Positions 35,703 through 47,629 are shown, counted from the first letter of the stretch. The stretch: 64,000 nucleotides of DNA from Pseudorhodoferax soli (GCF_003337555.1 NZ_QPJK01000015.1:62001-126000); one strand, 5' to 3'. The notes: a model not told the origin generated them from the sequence alone. A program made the numbers and translations.

Positions 35703-36646
35703 GCAAAGGCGCCCGTCTGGCGCTCTGGCTGCTGGTCGGCGGGCCGATCCTGGTGTTCTCGCTCTGGGCGCTGTTCGACAACGCGCGGCTGTACGTGGTC
35801 ACCATGCTGAACGGGCTGACGCTGGCCTCGCTCTACTTCATCGTGGCGAGCGGCTTCACGCTGGTGTTCGGCCTCATGCGCAACGTGAACCTGGCGCACG
35901 GCTCGCTCTACCTGCTGGGCGGCTACGTGGGCTATGTGGTGGCCGACAAAACCGGCTGGTGGCTGCTGGCGCTGGCGGCGGGCTTCGCGGCAGCTGCGGT
36001 GGCCGGCCTGTTGATCCAGGTGCTGATCCTGCGCCGCATGCAGGGCCAGGACCTGCGCCAGACGCTGGTGACCATCGGCCTGTCCATCGTGATCGCCGAC
36101 GTGCTGCTGTGGGTCTTCACCGGCCAGGTGCACCAGATGGAGGCGCCCGAGTGGCTGCAAGGCCCCATCCGCGGCCTGCCGCTGATCAACGCCTACGGCG
36201 CCTTCCGCCTGAGCCTGCTGGGCTTCGGCCTGGCCATCGGTTTCGGCCTGTGGTGGCTGCTGAACAAGACCCGTGTGGGCGCCATGATCCGCGCCGGCGT
36301 GGACGACCGCGGCATGCTGGCCGCGTCGGGCGTCAACGTGAACCTGGTGTTCGCCATCACCTTCATGCTGGGCGCAGGCCTCGCGGGCTTCGGCGGCGTG
36401 ATCGGCGCGGTGGAACTCTCCATGGTGCCGGGCGAAGACATCCGGCTGCTGCTGGCCTCGCTCATCGTGGTGATCGTGGGCGGCATGGGCAGTGTGGTGG
36501 GCGCGGCCATCGGGGCGGTGATCCTGGGGCTGGCCGAGACCTACGGGCTCGCCTATGCGCCGACCTACAGCGTGGTGTTCACGTTCGTGATCCTGATCCT
36601 GGTGCTGGCGTTCCGGCCGCGCGGGATCATGGGGAAGGCGGCTTGA
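35699..36646 (+). CDS. livH: Liv-type ABC transporter permease (LivH), second system
   Basis: A 315-residue permease with an extra N-terminal helix. LivH blocks: LYFIVASGFTLVFGLMRNVNLAHGSLYLLGGYVG, the coupling loop NKTRVGAMIRAGVDDRGMLAASGVN and GGMGSVVGAAIGAVILGLAETYG. It is translationally coupled to the second amidohydrolase. Unusually, it is separated from livM by 372 bases that contain a large inverted repeat. Confidence 0.93.
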   Translation: MSKGARLALWLLVGGPILVFSLWALFDNARLYVVTMLNGLTLASLYFIVASGFTLVFGLMRNVNLAHGSLYLLGGYVGYVVADKTGWWLLALAAGFAAAAVAGLLIQVLILRRMQGQDLRQTLVTIGLSIVIADVLLWVFTGQVHQMEAPEWLQGPIRGLPLINAYGAFRLSLLGFGLAIGFGLWWLLNKTRVGAMIRAGVDDRGMLAASGVNVNLVFAITFMLGAGLAGFGGVIGAVELSMVPGEDIRLLLASLIVVIVGGMGSVVGAAIGAVILGLAETYGLAYAPTYSVVFTFVILILVLAFRPRGIMGKAA

Positions 36647-36756
36647 GATGGACGCTTGTGTGTTTGATCCTCCTGGTCTGGCGGTTCAGCAAACCGTTGC
36701 GATGCACAGCGGAGGTACAAGGCCGGTGCGGGACCCCGTCGACGGTGTACTCCACT

Positions 36757-36967
36757 CCGCGAATGTCCCCCGCCCAGGGCCGCAGGCGGCCCGGGGCTCC
36801 TCCTTTATTTCGCTGCGTGGAGCACACCATCGGCGTGGTCATGAAGCGTCGCGTCGCACCAGCTCGCACGACGCGACGTGTCCAGGGTCGAGGGCATCGG
36901 GTGGTCTCTGCAGCGAAATCAAGGAGGAGCCTGGGCCGCCTGCGGCCCTGGCGGGGGACATTCGCGG
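36757..36967. repeat. Compound inverted-repeat element between livH and livM
   Basis: The intergenic stretch 36647-37018 holds no convincing gene. Its core is a pair of near-identical arms of about 60 bases in opposite orientation, 36757-36816 and 36910-36967, differing by a few substitutions and single-base indels. Between them lies a second, perfect 10-bp hairpin, CGTCGCGTCG (36847-36856) and CGACGCGACG (36869-36878). GGTGTACTCCAC (36744-36755) and GTGGAGCACACC (36817-36828) are a further inverted pair with one mismatch. The structure looks like a dispersed palindromic (REP/MITE-like) element. As RNA it would form a long stem inside the operon transcript. Confidence 0.8.
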
Positions 36968-37018
36968 AAGAGGCCACCCGGTGGCCGCGGCCCACGCACC
37001 ACGTCAGGGGCTCCTGCC

Positions 37019-38134
37019 ATGAGCGCCTCTCAATGGCGCCGCGCCATGAACCGCCAGCCGACGGCGCCCATCACCCGGCCGCGCCCCGGCGCAGCACCCG
37101 TCGCCGCCACCACGCCGCAGCCCCGCACCGCCGCCTGGCCCACGCTCCGCATCCGCCACGGCATCGTGATCGCAGCCGCCCTGCTGTTCCCCTTCGTCGC
37201 CACGCCCTTCTTCACCTACCAGGTGGTGGCCCAATCCCTGGTGCTGGGCCTGATCGCCCTGTCGCTGACCTTCCTGGGCGGCTACGGCGGCATGGTGTCG
37301 CTGGCGCAGATGACGGTGGCCGGCATTGCCGGCTATGGCGTGGCGGTGCTGGGCACCAGCAGCAGCGCGGCCATCAGCCTGGGCTGGCCCTGGTGGGTGG
37401 CGGTGCCGTTCGCGCTCTTGATCGCGGTGGCCTGCGCCGCGCTGATCGGCTGGCTGTCGGTGCGTACCGAGGGCATCTACACCATCATGATCACGCTGGC
37501 CATCGGGGTGGCGTTCTACTACCTGGTGCTGCAGAACTACAGCATCTTCAACGGCTTCCAGGGACTGCGCGAACTTCACCCGCCCGACGTGTTCGGCGTG
37601 GACTGGCGCAAGCCGGTGCCGTTCTACTTCCTCGCGCTGGCCTGCGCGCTGGCGGGCTACGGCCTCGTCAAGTGGATCGTGCGGGCACCCTTCGGCGTGG
37701 CGCTGCAGGGCGTGCGCGACAACCCGCGCCGCATGGCCGCGCTGGGCTACAACGTGGTCGCGCACCGCGTGGCGGCCTATGCATTCGCCGGGCTGCTGGC
37801 GGCAGTCGGCGGCATCCTGCTGGCCTGGTACAACGGATTGATGACCCCGGGTTCGGTCGGCACCAGCTGGCTCATCAACATCCTGGTGGTCGCGGTGCTG
37901 GGCGGCATGCGCCACCCGATCGGCGCGTTCATCGGCGCGGTGCTGTTCGTGCTGCTGCAGACCTTCGCCATCGACCTGGTCGACCGCGAACGCTTCAACC
38001 TCGTCATCGGCGGCGTGTTCCTCGCCATCGTGCTGTGTTCCCCCGACGGCCTGCTCGGACTGTGGGCGAAGGCGCGTGCGCGCTTCGCGCCCAGGCAGAC
38101 CATGACAACGCCAACCCCAAGGAGACAAGCGTGA
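37019..38134 (+). CDS. livM: Liv-type ABC transporter permease (LivM), second system
   Basis: A 371-residue permease. The first 45 residues are a basic, Pro/Ala-rich cytoplasmic extension (MSASQWRRAMNRQPTAPITRPRPG), longer than usual. The permease proper begins at IRHGIVIAAALLFP. LivM blocks: LSLTFLGGYGGMVSLAQMTVAGIAGYGVAVLG and RAPFGVALQGVRDNPRRMAALGYNV. Start choice is uncertain: 37019 has a weak ribosome-binding site, and ATG 37046 is an alternative. The open frame further upstream runs through the inverted repeat and is not family-like. Confidence 0.88.
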   Translation: MSASQWRRAMNRQPTAPITRPRPGAAPVAATTPQPRTAAWPTLRIRHGIVIAAALLFPFVATPFFTYQVVAQSLVLGLIALSLTFLGGYGGMVSLAQMTVAGIAGYGVAVLGTSSSAAISLGWPWWVAVPFALLIAVACAALIGWLSVRTEGIYTIMITLAIGVAFYYLVLQNYSIFNGFQGLRELHPPDVFGVDWRKPVPFYFLALACALAGYGLVKWIVRAPFGVALQGVRDNPRRMAALGYNVVAHRVAAYAFAGLLAAVGGILLAWYNGLMTPGSVGTSWLINILVVAVLGGMRHPIGAFIGAVLFVLLQTFAIDLVDRERFNLVIGGVFLAIVLCSPDGLLGLWAKARARFAPRQTMTTPTPRRQA

Positions 38135-39366
38135 ACATGAAAAGAACTCTGCTGGCCATCGCGGCCACTGCGGCCGTGACCGGTGCCTGGGCCCAGGGCG
38201 GGCCCATCAAGATCGGCCTGCTGGCCACGCTGGAAGGGCCGTTCGCGGCCGGCGGGGCCGACGGCATGCGCGGCGCCGAGCTGGCCGTCAAGGAACGCGG
38301 TGGCATGGTGGCGGGCCGCAAGATCGAGCTCGTCAAGGCCAGCTCGGACGCCAAGCCCGATGTGGCCGTCAACGCCACGCGCAAGCTGGTGGAGCAGGAC
38401 AAGGTGGAGATCATGGTCGGCCCGCTGTCGGGCGGCGAAGGCATCGCCGTGAAGGACTACTCCAAGACCCAGCCGCAGGTGACCTTCATCAACGGCGCAT
38501 CGGGCGCGCAGGGCACCACGCTGGACAGCCCCAGCCCCAACTTCTACCGCTTCAACACCGAGGGTGCGCAGTGGATGGTGGGCCTGGGCCAGGCCGCGCT
38601 GGACAAAGGCTACAAGCGCGTGATGGTGATCGCCGAGGACTATGCGTTCCCCTATTCGCAGGTGCAGGGCTTCATGTCGGAGTTCTGCGCCAAGGGCGGC
38701 AAGGTGCCGGTGAAGGCATGGGTGCCGCTGGGCGGCAAGGACTACAGCTCGGTCATCGCGCGCATCCCCAAGGACGTGGACGCGCTGCTGGTGGTGCTGG
38801 GCGGTGCCGACGCGGTGAACTTCCTCACGCAGTACGAGAACTCGGGCGGCGACAAGCCCATGCTGGGCGGCTCCATCACCGTGAGCCAGGACGTGCTGAA
38901 CTACCGCGGCAAGCGCCGCGATTCGCTGGTGGGCACGCTGTCGGCCGGCCCGGTGGCCGACAGCTACGACGGCGCCGGCTGGAAGGCCTTTGTGGCCGAC
39001 TACCAGAAGACCTACCCGGTCTCGGCCGGCGCGTTCCCCAGCCCCAGCCTGTTCGCCTATGTGTACTACACCAACATGAAGGCCGCGCTGGACGGGCTCG
39101 ATGCGGTGAAGGGCGATCTGTCGGGCGGCCAGGCCAAGTACCGCGAGGCGCTGCAGAAGATGGTGCTCAAGACCCCCACCGGCGACGTGCGGCTGGACGG
39201 CAACCGCCAGGCCATCGGCACCACCTTCGTGACCGAGGTGGTGAAGGACGCACAGGGCAACCTGACCACCAAGGTGGCCAAGAAGGTCGACAACATCGAC
39301 CAGCTGCTGGGCATGAAGAAGGAAGACTTCAAGATGGGCACGCGCGACGTGCCGAACTGCCCGTAA
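38131..39366 (+). CDS. Liv-type ABC transporter substrate-binding protein, second system
   Basis: A binding protein of about 410 residues with a Sec signal ([21 protein letters not shown]). The mature part has the Peripla_BP_6 pattern [39 protein letters not shown] and a C-terminal cysteine (VPNCP). GTG 38131 overlaps the livM stop (GTGA) and lies six bases after AAGGAG, so I prefer it. ATG 38137, two codons later, is an equally sensible processed-protein start. It resembles receptors for aromatic or amide ligands more than LivK. It fixes the ligand specificity of this operon's importer. Confidence 0.9.
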   Translation: MNMKRTLLAIAATAAVTGAWAQGGPIKIGLLATLEGPFAAGGADGMRGAELAVKERGGMVAGRKIELVKASSDAKPDVAVNATRKLVEQDKVEIMVGPLSGGEGIAVKDYSKTQPQVTFINGASGAQGTTLDSPSPNFYRFNTEGAQWMVGLGQAALDKGYKRVMVIAEDYAFPYSQVQGFMSEFCAKGGKVPVKAWVPLGGKDYSSVIARIPKDVDALLVVLGGADAVNFLTQYENSGGDKPMLGGSITVSQDVLNYRGKRRDSLVGTLSAGPVADSYDGAGWKAFVADYQKTYPVSAGAFPSPSLFAYVYYTNMKAALDGLDAVKGDLSGGQAKYREALQKMVLKTPTGDVRLDGNRQAIGTTFVTEVVKDAQGNLTTKVAKKVDNIDQLLGMKKEDFKMGTRDVPNCP

Positions 39367-39380
39367 CGGAGCCGGCGCGC

Positions 39381-40186
39381 ATGGCCACTGTCACCCCGCT
39401 GCGTCCTGCCACCCGGTCCGGCGCCGCCCCGCGCGCGCTGGCCTCGGGCGACGCGCTCGCGCTCGAAGGCGTCACGCGCGCCTTCGGTGCGCTGCGCGCC
39501 GTGGACGACGTGAGCTTTTCGGTGGCGGCCGGCCAGCGCTACGCGGTGCTGGGCAGCAACGGCGCAGGCAAGACCACGCTGTTCAACGCCATCACGGGCG
39601 ACTTCCCGCCGACCAGCGGGCGCATCCGCTTCTTCGGCGAAGACATCACGGCGCTGCCGCCCCACGAGCGCATCCGCAAAGGGCTGCGGCGCACCTACCA
39701 GTCCTCGCTGCTGTTTCGCGAGCTCAGCGTACGCGACAACCTGTTCCTGGCCGTGCGCGGCGTCGCCAACGGGCGCTTCAGCCTGCGGCGCGCCGGGCCG
39801 GGTCATGGTTCGGCCCAGGCGACCGAGGAACTGCTGGAGCGCGCGCGCCTGTCGCACATCGCCGACACGCTGGTGGCCGACCTCGCCCACGGCCAGCAGC
39901 GCCAGCTGGAGATCGGCATGGCGCTGGCTGGTGCGCCGCGGTTGATCCTGTTCGACGAGCCGGCCGCCGGGCTGTCGCCGGCCGAACGGCGCGAACTGGT
40001 AGCGCTGCTCAACGCGCTGCCGTCGCACATGGGCTTCGTGATCATCGAGCACGACCTGGACATCGCGCTGCGCGTGACCGAGAAGGTCACCGTGATGCAC
40101 AACGGCCGCGTGCTCAAGACCGGCACGCCGGCCGAGATCGAGAACGACGGCCAGGTGCAGGCCATCTACATGGGAAGCAAACACTG

Positions 40187-40187
<1 letters not shown>
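39381..40187 (+). CDS. livG: Liv-type ABC transporter ATPase (LivG), second system
   Basis: A 268-residue ATPase with an N-terminal extension of about 25 residues. Walker A is [10 protein letters not shown]-loop [10 protein letters not shown], signature-like [14 protein letters not shown], Walker [15 protein letters not shown], and switch [10 protein letters not shown]. The stop shares one base with the start of the next gene (TGATG). It partners with the LivF half of the following fusion protein. Confidence 0.92.
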
Positions 40188-42377
<2,190 letters not shown>

Positions 42378-42400
<23 letters not shown>

Positions 42401-43208
42401 ACTGCTGCGGCGCTTCCGCGCCAAGATCGCCGCAGGCCGGCCGCTGATCGGCGGCGGCGCCGGCACCGGCCTGTCGGCCAAGTGCGAGGAGGCCGGCGGC
42501 ATCGACCTGATCGTGATCTACAACTCGGGCCGCTACCGCATGGCCGGGCGCGGCTCGCTGGCGGGCCTGCTGGCCTACGGCAACGCCAACGAGATCGTCT
42601 GCGAGATGGCACGCGAGGTGCTGCCGGTGGTGAAGCACACGCCGGTGCTGGCCGGCGTGAACGGCACCGACCCGTTCATGATCCCCGACCAGTTCCTGCG
42701 CCGGCTGATCGACCTGGGCTTTTCGGGCATCCAGAACTTTCCGACGGTGGGCCTGATCGACGGGACCTTCCGCGCCAACCTGGAAGAGACCGGCATGGGC
42801 TACGGGCTGGAGGTGGAGCTGGTGGCCCGCGCGCGCGCCATGGACCTGCTGACCACGCCCTACGTGTTCCGCGAGGAAGAAGCACGCGCCATGGCCCAGG
42901 CGGGCGCCGACATCATCGTCTGCCACCTGGGCCTGACCACCGGCGGGGCCATCGGTGCCGAGACCGCGATGCAACTGTCCGATTGCGTAGCGCCCATCAA
43001 GGCCTGGGCCGCCGCCGCCAAGGCGGTGAACCCGGACCAACTGGTGCTGTGCCACGGCGGCCCCATCGCCACGCCCGAGGACGCGCGCTGGATCCTCGGC
43101 CAATGCCCTGAACTGCACGGCTTCTACGGCGCCAGCTCGATGGAGCGGCTGCCCACCGAAATTGCTTTGACAGAAACCACCCGACGCTTCACGGAGATCG
43201 TTCTATGA
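42378..43208 (+). CDS. PEP-hydrolase-like TIM-barrel protein (Tm-1 C-terminal type)
   Basis: A 276-residue protein of the phosphoenolpyruvate hydrolase-like family. Characteristic segments are [77 protein letters not shown] and the C-terminal [12 protein letters not shown] ... [12 protein letters not shown]. Its start lies 23 bases inside the preceding fusion gene, so translation is coupled. In plants and fungi this domain is covalently joined behind a UPF0261 domain, which supports a physical or functional complex with the fusion protein here. The reaction is unproven; a C-C or enol-carboxylate cleavage is plausible from the fold. Confidence 0.9.
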
Positions 43209-44905
43209 CCGGCGCTGAATTCGGCAGCTTCATCCTCGGCCTGATCGTGGTCGTCATCGTCGTGGCCATCGCGGTCTGGCTGCTGCACTGGCTGTACCTG
43301 CGCAGCAGCAAGGAGCGCGCCTTCGTGCGCACCGGCCTGGGCGGGCAGAAGGTGGTGCTCGATGGCGGCGCCTTCGTGCTGCCCATCGTGCACGACGTGA
43401 TCCCGGTGAACATGAACACGCTGCGCCTGGAGGTCAGCCGCGGCCGCGACAAGGCGCTCATCACCAAGGACCGCATGCGCGTGGACGTGATCGCCGAGTT
43501 CTACGTGCGCGTGGCGGCCGAGCCGCAGGCCGTGGCCGCCGCCGCGCAGACGCTGGGCCTGCGCACCATGGAGCCCGAGCAACTCAAGGAACTGGTCGAA
43601 GGCAAGTTCGTCGACGCGCTGCGCACTGCCGCGGCCGAGATGAGCATGGAGGAGCTGCACGAGAAGCGCGGTGCCTACGTGAAGCGCGTGCGCGAAGCCG
43701 TGGCCGGCGACCTGACCATGAACGGCCTGGAGCTGGAAGCCGCCTCGCTGACGCAGCTGGACCAGACGGCGATGGAGTACTTCAACCCCAGCAACGCCTT
43801 CGACGCCGAGGGCCTGACGCGCCTGACCGAGCAGATCGAGCGCCGCAAGAAGCAGCGCAACGATGTGGAGCAGGACACGCTGATCGCCATCCGCAACAAG
43901 AACCTGGAGGCCGAGAAGCTGAGCCTGGACATCGACCGCGAGGCCGAGCACGCGCGGCTGCACCAGCAGCGCGAGGTGGAAGTCGCCCGCGCCCGGCAGC
44001 GCGCCGAACTCACCAGCGAACGCGCGCAGAGCGATCAGAACGCCGAGGGCGCGCAGATCACCGCCAAGCAGGCCATCGACATGGCGCGCATCCGCAGCGA
44101 GCAGAGCCTGGAGCAGGAGCGCATCAGCAAGGAGCGCACGCTGCAGGCGGCCGAGATCGAACGCCGGCAGTCGCTGGAACTGGCCGAGCAGCAGCGCGCG
44201 ATTGCGGTGGCGCGCGAGAGCGAGGCGCTGTCGAACGCGCAGGCCGGGGCCGAGGTTGCGCGTGCGCTGGCGGTGGCGGCAGAAGAGAAGGTGTTCACCG
44301 CCCGCGAGGTGGAGATGGCCGAGCGCAAGAAGGCCATCGACCTGATCGGCGCCGCGCAGGCGGCCGAGCGCGAGGCCTTGCAGCTGACCACGGCGGCCCA
44401 CGCCGAGATGACGGCCAGCGCCGACCGCGGCGCCGCCATCCGTGCGCAGGCCGAGGCCGATGCCGACGCCGACCGCATCCGCTCGCTGGCCATCCGCGTG
44501 CGCGCCGAGATCGAGGCCGAAGCCCAACGCTGGATGAACGAGGCGCAGAACGTGCTCTCGCCCGAGGCCCGCACCTCGGCGCTGCGCATGCGGCTGGTGG
44601 AGAAGGCCGAGGGCATCATCCGCGAATCGGTGCGGCCGATGGAGCGCATCGAGGGCATCAAGATCCTGCACGTGGACGGGCTGGGTGGTGGTGGCGGCAG
44701 CGGCGGGGATGGCAGCGGCAGTGGCGGCGGCTTCGCCGATGGCGTGGTGAACTCCGCGCTGCGCTTCCGCGCGCAGGCGCCGCTGGTGGACCAGCTGCTG
44801 CGCGAGATCGGACTGGAGGGCGGTGACATCCAACGCCTGGCCGGCAGTGCCTCGGGTGCCAACGTGGCGCTGCCACCGGCGCAGCAGAAATCCGAAGCGT
44901 CATGA
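43205..44905 (+). CDS. Flotillin/YqiK-like SPFH membrane-scaffold protein
   Basis: A 566-residue protein. One N-terminal membrane segment ([24 protein letters not shown]) is followed by an SPFH domain ([41 protein letters not shown]). From about 200 to 440 runs a long Glu/Ala/Arg-rich coiled coil with [21 protein letters not shown]-like repeats. The tail contains a glycine/serine-rich linker ([15 protein letters not shown]) and a C-terminal helix. Flotillins organise membrane microdomains. Its usual OB-fold partner (YqiJ/NfeD type) is absent. It overlaps the TIM-barrel gene and the next gene by four bases each, an unusual position inside a catabolic/transport operon. Confidence 0.9.
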   Translation: MTGAEFGSFILGLIVVVIVVAIAVWLLHWLYLRSSKERAFVRTGLGGQKVVLDGGAFVLPIVHDVIPVNMNTLRLEVSRGRDKALITKDRMRVDVIAEFYVRVAAEPQAVAAAAQTLGLRTMEPEQLKELVEGKFVDALRTAAAEMSMEELHEKRGAYVKRVREAVAGDLTMNGLELEAASLTQLDQTAMEYFNPSNAFDAEGLTRLTEQIERRKKQRNDVEQDTLIAIRNKNLEAEKLSLDIDREAEHARLHQQREVEVARARQRAELTSERAQSDQNAEGAQITAKQAIDMARIRSEQSLEQERISKERTLQAAEIERRQSLELAEQQRAIAVARESEALSNAQAGAEVARALAVAAEEKVFTAREVEMAERKKAIDLIGAAQAAEREALQLTTAAHAEMTASADRGAAIRAQAEADADADRIRSLAIRVRAEIEAEAQRWMNEAQNVLSPEARTSALRMRLVEKAEGIIRESVRPMERIEGIKILHVDGLGGGGGSGGDGSGSGGGFADGVVNSALRFRAQAPLVDQLLREIGLEGGDIQRLAGSASGANVALPPAQQKSEAS

Positions 44906-45336
44906 TCCGCCTGTACGTCTCCAGCGTGATCGAGGCCGGCGCCGACAACGTCTGGGCCCGCATCCGCGACTTCAACGGCCTGCCGCAGTGGCACCCGGGC
45001 ATCGCCGACTGCCGCATCGAGAACGGCGAGCCGAGCGACCGCGTGGGCTGCATCCGCCACTTCCACACGCGCGACGGCGGCACCATCCGCGAGCGTCTGC
45101 TGGCTCTGTCCGACTTCGACTTCGCGCAGACTTACGAGATCCTGGAAAGCCCCATGGGCGTGGAGCACTACGTGGCCACGCTCAAGCTCACGCCGGTGAC
45201 CGATGGCAACCGCTGCTTCGCCGAGTGGAGCGCCGAGTTCGATTGCGACGAAGGGCGCGAGCAGGAGCTGACGCGCACGATTGCGGACGGCGTGTTCCAG
45301 GCGGGCTTCGACGCGCTCAAGCGTCTATACCGTTGA
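44902..45336 (+). CDS. SRPBCC (START-like) ligand-binding protein
   Basis: A 144-residue helix-grip protein of the polyketide cyclase/dehydrase-like SRPBCC family. Typical blocks: VSSVIEAGADNVWARIRDFNGLPQWHPGIADCRIE, DRVGCIRHFHTRDGGTIRERLLALSDFDF and the C-terminal helix DGVFQAGFDALKRL. The fold encloses a hydrophobic cavity and in this subgroup may bind or cyclise a small molecule. It is a paralogue of the N-terminal domain of the next protein, with which it shares a TGATG junction. Enzymatic residues cannot be assigned. Confidence 0.88.
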   Translation: MIRLYVSSVIEAGADNVWARIRDFNGLPQWHPGIADCRIENGEPSDRVGCIRHFHTRDGGTIRERLLALSDFDFAQTYEILESPMGVEHYVATLKLTPVTDGNRCFAEWSAEFDCDEGREQELTRTIADGVFQAGFDALKRLYR

Positions 45337-46796
45337 TGCTGCAGAAAGTCGTCCGCTCGACGGTGATCGACGCGCCCATCGCGCGCGTCTGGGCCGTGCT
45401 GCGCGACTTCAACAGCCACGACCAGTGGCACGACGTGGTCGCCGAAAGCCGCATCGAGGGCGGCGAGCGCAGCGACCAGGTCGGCTGCGTGCGCAGCTTC
45501 TCGCTCAAGGACGGCAACCGCATCCGCGAGCAGCTGCTGACGCTGGACGACCGCCAGTACAAGAGCACCTACTGCATCGTCGAGGCCACGGTGCCGCTGC
45601 TGCGCTATGCGGCCACCGTCACGCTCAAGCCCGTGACCGATGGCAACCGCACCTTCTGGCATTGGGAATCGACCTTCGCCACGCCGCCTGGCCGCGAGCA
45701 TGAGTTGCGCGACATGGTGGCGCAGGGCGTGTACGAGGCCGGCTTCGCCAACCTGCGCCGGCACCTGCAGCGCGGCGGCGACCTGCGTGCGCCGGGCCAG
45801 GCCGCCATGCCGGTGGCCATCGCGCTGCCCACGCGGCGCGTGCGGCTGCAAGGCTACGGCGACGCGGCGCAGTTGCGCATGGAGGACACCGAGGCGCCGC
45901 CGCCCGCGCCGGGCGAAGTGCGCATCCGCCAGCGCGCCATCGGCCTGAACTTCATCGACGTGTACCAGCGCCGCGGGCAGATCCCGGCCATGCTCGCGCC
46001 CGGCGGCACGCCCGGCATGGAAGCCGCCGGCAGCGTGCTGAATTGCGGCGAGGGCGTGCACGGCTTCCTGCCCGACGAACGCGTGGCCTACCTGTGCCCG
46101 CAGCCGGGCGCCTACACCGGCGTGCGCAACGTGCCCGCGCAGTGGCTGGTGCGACTGCCGCCCGCGGTGGACGACGAGGTGGCGGCCGCCTTGCTGCTCA
46201 AGGGTCTGACCGCCGACGCGCTGCTGCACGATGTGGCCCCCGTGCGACCCGGCGCGCGCTGGCTGGTGCATGCAGCGGCCGGGGCGCTGGGCCAGGTGCT
46301 GTGCCAATGGGCCAGCCGCCTGGGCGCGCAGGTCATCGGCACCGTCTCGACCGAGGCCAAGGCGCGCATTGCACGTGCGCATGGCTGCGCGCAGGTGCTC
46401 GTGACGGCGGACTACCGATTCGCCGATGCGGCGCAGGCCCTGGGCGGCGCCGACGTGATCGTCGACGGCCTGGGCAAGCAAGCCCAGCAGGAGAACCTGG
46501 CCGCGCTGGCCCCCTGCGGCCACTGGATCAGCCTGGGCCAGGCCAGCGGCCCGCTGGCGCCGCTGGACCCGGATGCGCTGCTGGCCAAGTCCGCCACGTT
46601 CTCGCGCCCCATCGTGTTCGCCTATGTGGCGGAGCCCCAGGCACTGGGGCGCCGCGCTGCTCGCCTGTGGGCGGCACTGGCCGATGGCAGCATCAAGACG
46701 CCCACCATCGAGCGCTTCACGCTGGAGAGCGCGGCCCAGGCGCACGAGCGTCTGGAATCGCGCGAGCGCAGCGGCGCACTTGTCCTGATCCCCTAA
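45336..46796 (+). CDS. SRPBCC domain fused to a quinone oxidoreductase
   Basis: A 486-residue fusion. Residues 1-150 are a START-like domain (VIDAPIARVWAVLRDFNSHDQWHDVVAESRIEGG ... RSDQVGCVRSF) clearly related to the preceding gene product. Residues about 165-486 are a zinc-free medium-chain reductase of the quinone oxidoreductase type: IGLNFIDVYQRRGQIP, GMEAAGSVLNCGEGV, WLVHAAAGALGQVLCQWASRLGAQVIGTVS (NADPH-binding), and the closing TIERFTLESAAQAHERLESRERSGALVLIP. The junction is open-frame with no internal ribosome-binding site of note. The domain pairing suggests binding of a hydrophobic intermediate and its NADPH-dependent reduction. Confidence 0.88.
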   Translation: MLQKVVRSTVIDAPIARVWAVLRDFNSHDQWHDVVAESRIEGGERSDQVGCVRSFSLKDGNRIREQLLTLDDRQYKSTYCIVEATVPLLRYAATVTLKPVTDGNRTFWHWESTFATPPGREHELRDMVAQGVYEAGFANLRRHLQRGGDLRAPGQAAMPVAIALPTRRVRLQGYGDAAQLRMEDTEAPPPAPGEVRIRQRAIGLNFIDVYQRRGQIPAMLAPGGTPGMEAAGSVLNCGEGVHGFLPDERVAYLCPQPGAYTGVRNVPAQWLVRLPPAVDDEVAAALLLKGLTADALLHDVAPVRPGARWLVHAAAGALGQVLCQWASRLGAQVIGTVSTEAKARIARAHGCAQVLVTADYRFADAAQALGGADVIVDGLGKQAQQENLAALAPCGHWISLGQASGPLAPLDPDALLAKSATFSRPIVFAYVAEPQALGRRAARLWAALADGSIKTPTIERFTLESAAQAHERLESRERSGALVLIP

Positions 46797-46807
46797 GGGA
46801 GCTTTGC

Positions 46808-47185
46808 ATGATCCTCGGCATGAACCACTTCACCGTGATCGCGGAGGACCCGCAGGCCACCATGGATTTCTACACCGGCATGGTGGGGCTGAAGGAGGGC
46901 TTCCGGCCCGACCTGGGGTTCCCCGGCGCGTGGCTGTACGGCGAGGACACCAAACACGCCATCCTGCACGTCTACTTCGACCGACCCGTGCCGGCCCAGC
47001 GCGCGGGCGTGATCGACCACATGGCGTTCACGGCCAAGGGGCTCAGGGAGGTCAAGGCGCGCTTCGACGCGGCGGGCTGGAAGTACGACCTGCGGCGCCA
47101 GGCCGGGGCGCTGTGGCAGCTGTTCTGCCACGATCCGAACGGGGCGAAGGTGGAGCTGGATTTCGACAAGGCGGAGGAGCCGTAA
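46808..47185 (+). CDS. VOC (glyoxalase/dioxygenase-fold) family protein
   Basis: A 125-residue single-module VOC protein. It begins GMNHFTVIAEDPQATMDFYTGMVGL with the first metal-type histidine, has a second histidine in DHMAFTA and ends with the glutamate in FCHDPNGAKVELDFDK, consistent with an H-H-E metal site. Such proteins act as dioxygenases, isomerases or glutathione transferases. It is the last recognised gene of the operon, 11 bases after the fusion gene, with AAGGGAGC as ribosome-binding site. The 177 bases that follow contain no convincing gene. Confidence 0.9.
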   Translation: MILGMNHFTVIAEDPQATMDFYTGMVGLKEGFRPDLGFPGAWLYGEDTKHAILHVYFDRPVPAQRAGVIDHMAFTAKGLREVKARFDAAGWKYDLRRQAGALWQLFCHDPNGAKVELDFDKAEEP

Positions 47186-47362
47186 GCCTTCAATGCAAGT
47201 TTTCTTTGATAGCCCAGACGCAAATTAAAGAATGCTTTGATATGCGAGGAACTGACCGGCCAGAAGGAGAACTGCGGCTGCGCCCACGAGGCCTACGGGC
47301 TGGAGCGGGCGGTGACGCTGACGACAAGGGTCAGGTTCTGACACCCCGCGGCAGCCAGACGA

Positions 47363-47629
47363 TCAGCCGGCGCGCAGCTCTTCGCGCAGGATCCTGCGCA
47401 GCGTTGCCGCGGTGACCGGCTTGGCATCCGGCTTCTCGGCTTTGGCCGGCGCCATGGCCGCACGCAAGGCCGCGTTGACCATGGTCTGGTATCCGGTGCC
47501 CTGCTGTTCGGCCTGTGCGCGGAAGAACGAGATCACGTCGTCGTCCAGCATGATCGTGATCCGGGTCTTGCCCGGCGACGCGAGCGCCGCGCCGCGCCTG
47601 GCCTTGCTGAAATCGTATTCGTCACGCAT
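47363..47629 (-). CDS. brnA: BrnA-type antitoxin
   Basis: An 88-residue antitoxin from ATG 47629 (MRDEYDFSKARRGAAL), which has a GGAG seven bases upstream; an earlier ATG at 47650 has no such site. The BrnA core ITIMLDDDVISFFRAQAEQQGTGYQTMVNAALRAAM is a ribbon-helix-helix DNA-binding domain. BrnA neutralises BrnT and, with it, represses the operon. The gene overlaps brnT by eight bases, the usual toxin-first order of this module. Confidence 0.92.
   Translation of the reverse strand: MRDEYDFSKARRGAALASPGKTRITIMLDDDVISFFRAQAEQQGTGYQTMVNAALRAAMAPAKAEKPDAKPVTAATLRRILREELRAG

Noticed and set aside
47225-47340. Cys-containing frame (CEELTGQKENCGCAHEAYGLERA) between the VOC gene and brnA
   Set aside because: About 35 codons from a TTG with no recognisable family or ribosome-binding site. 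It may be a decayed gene end but cannot be supported.
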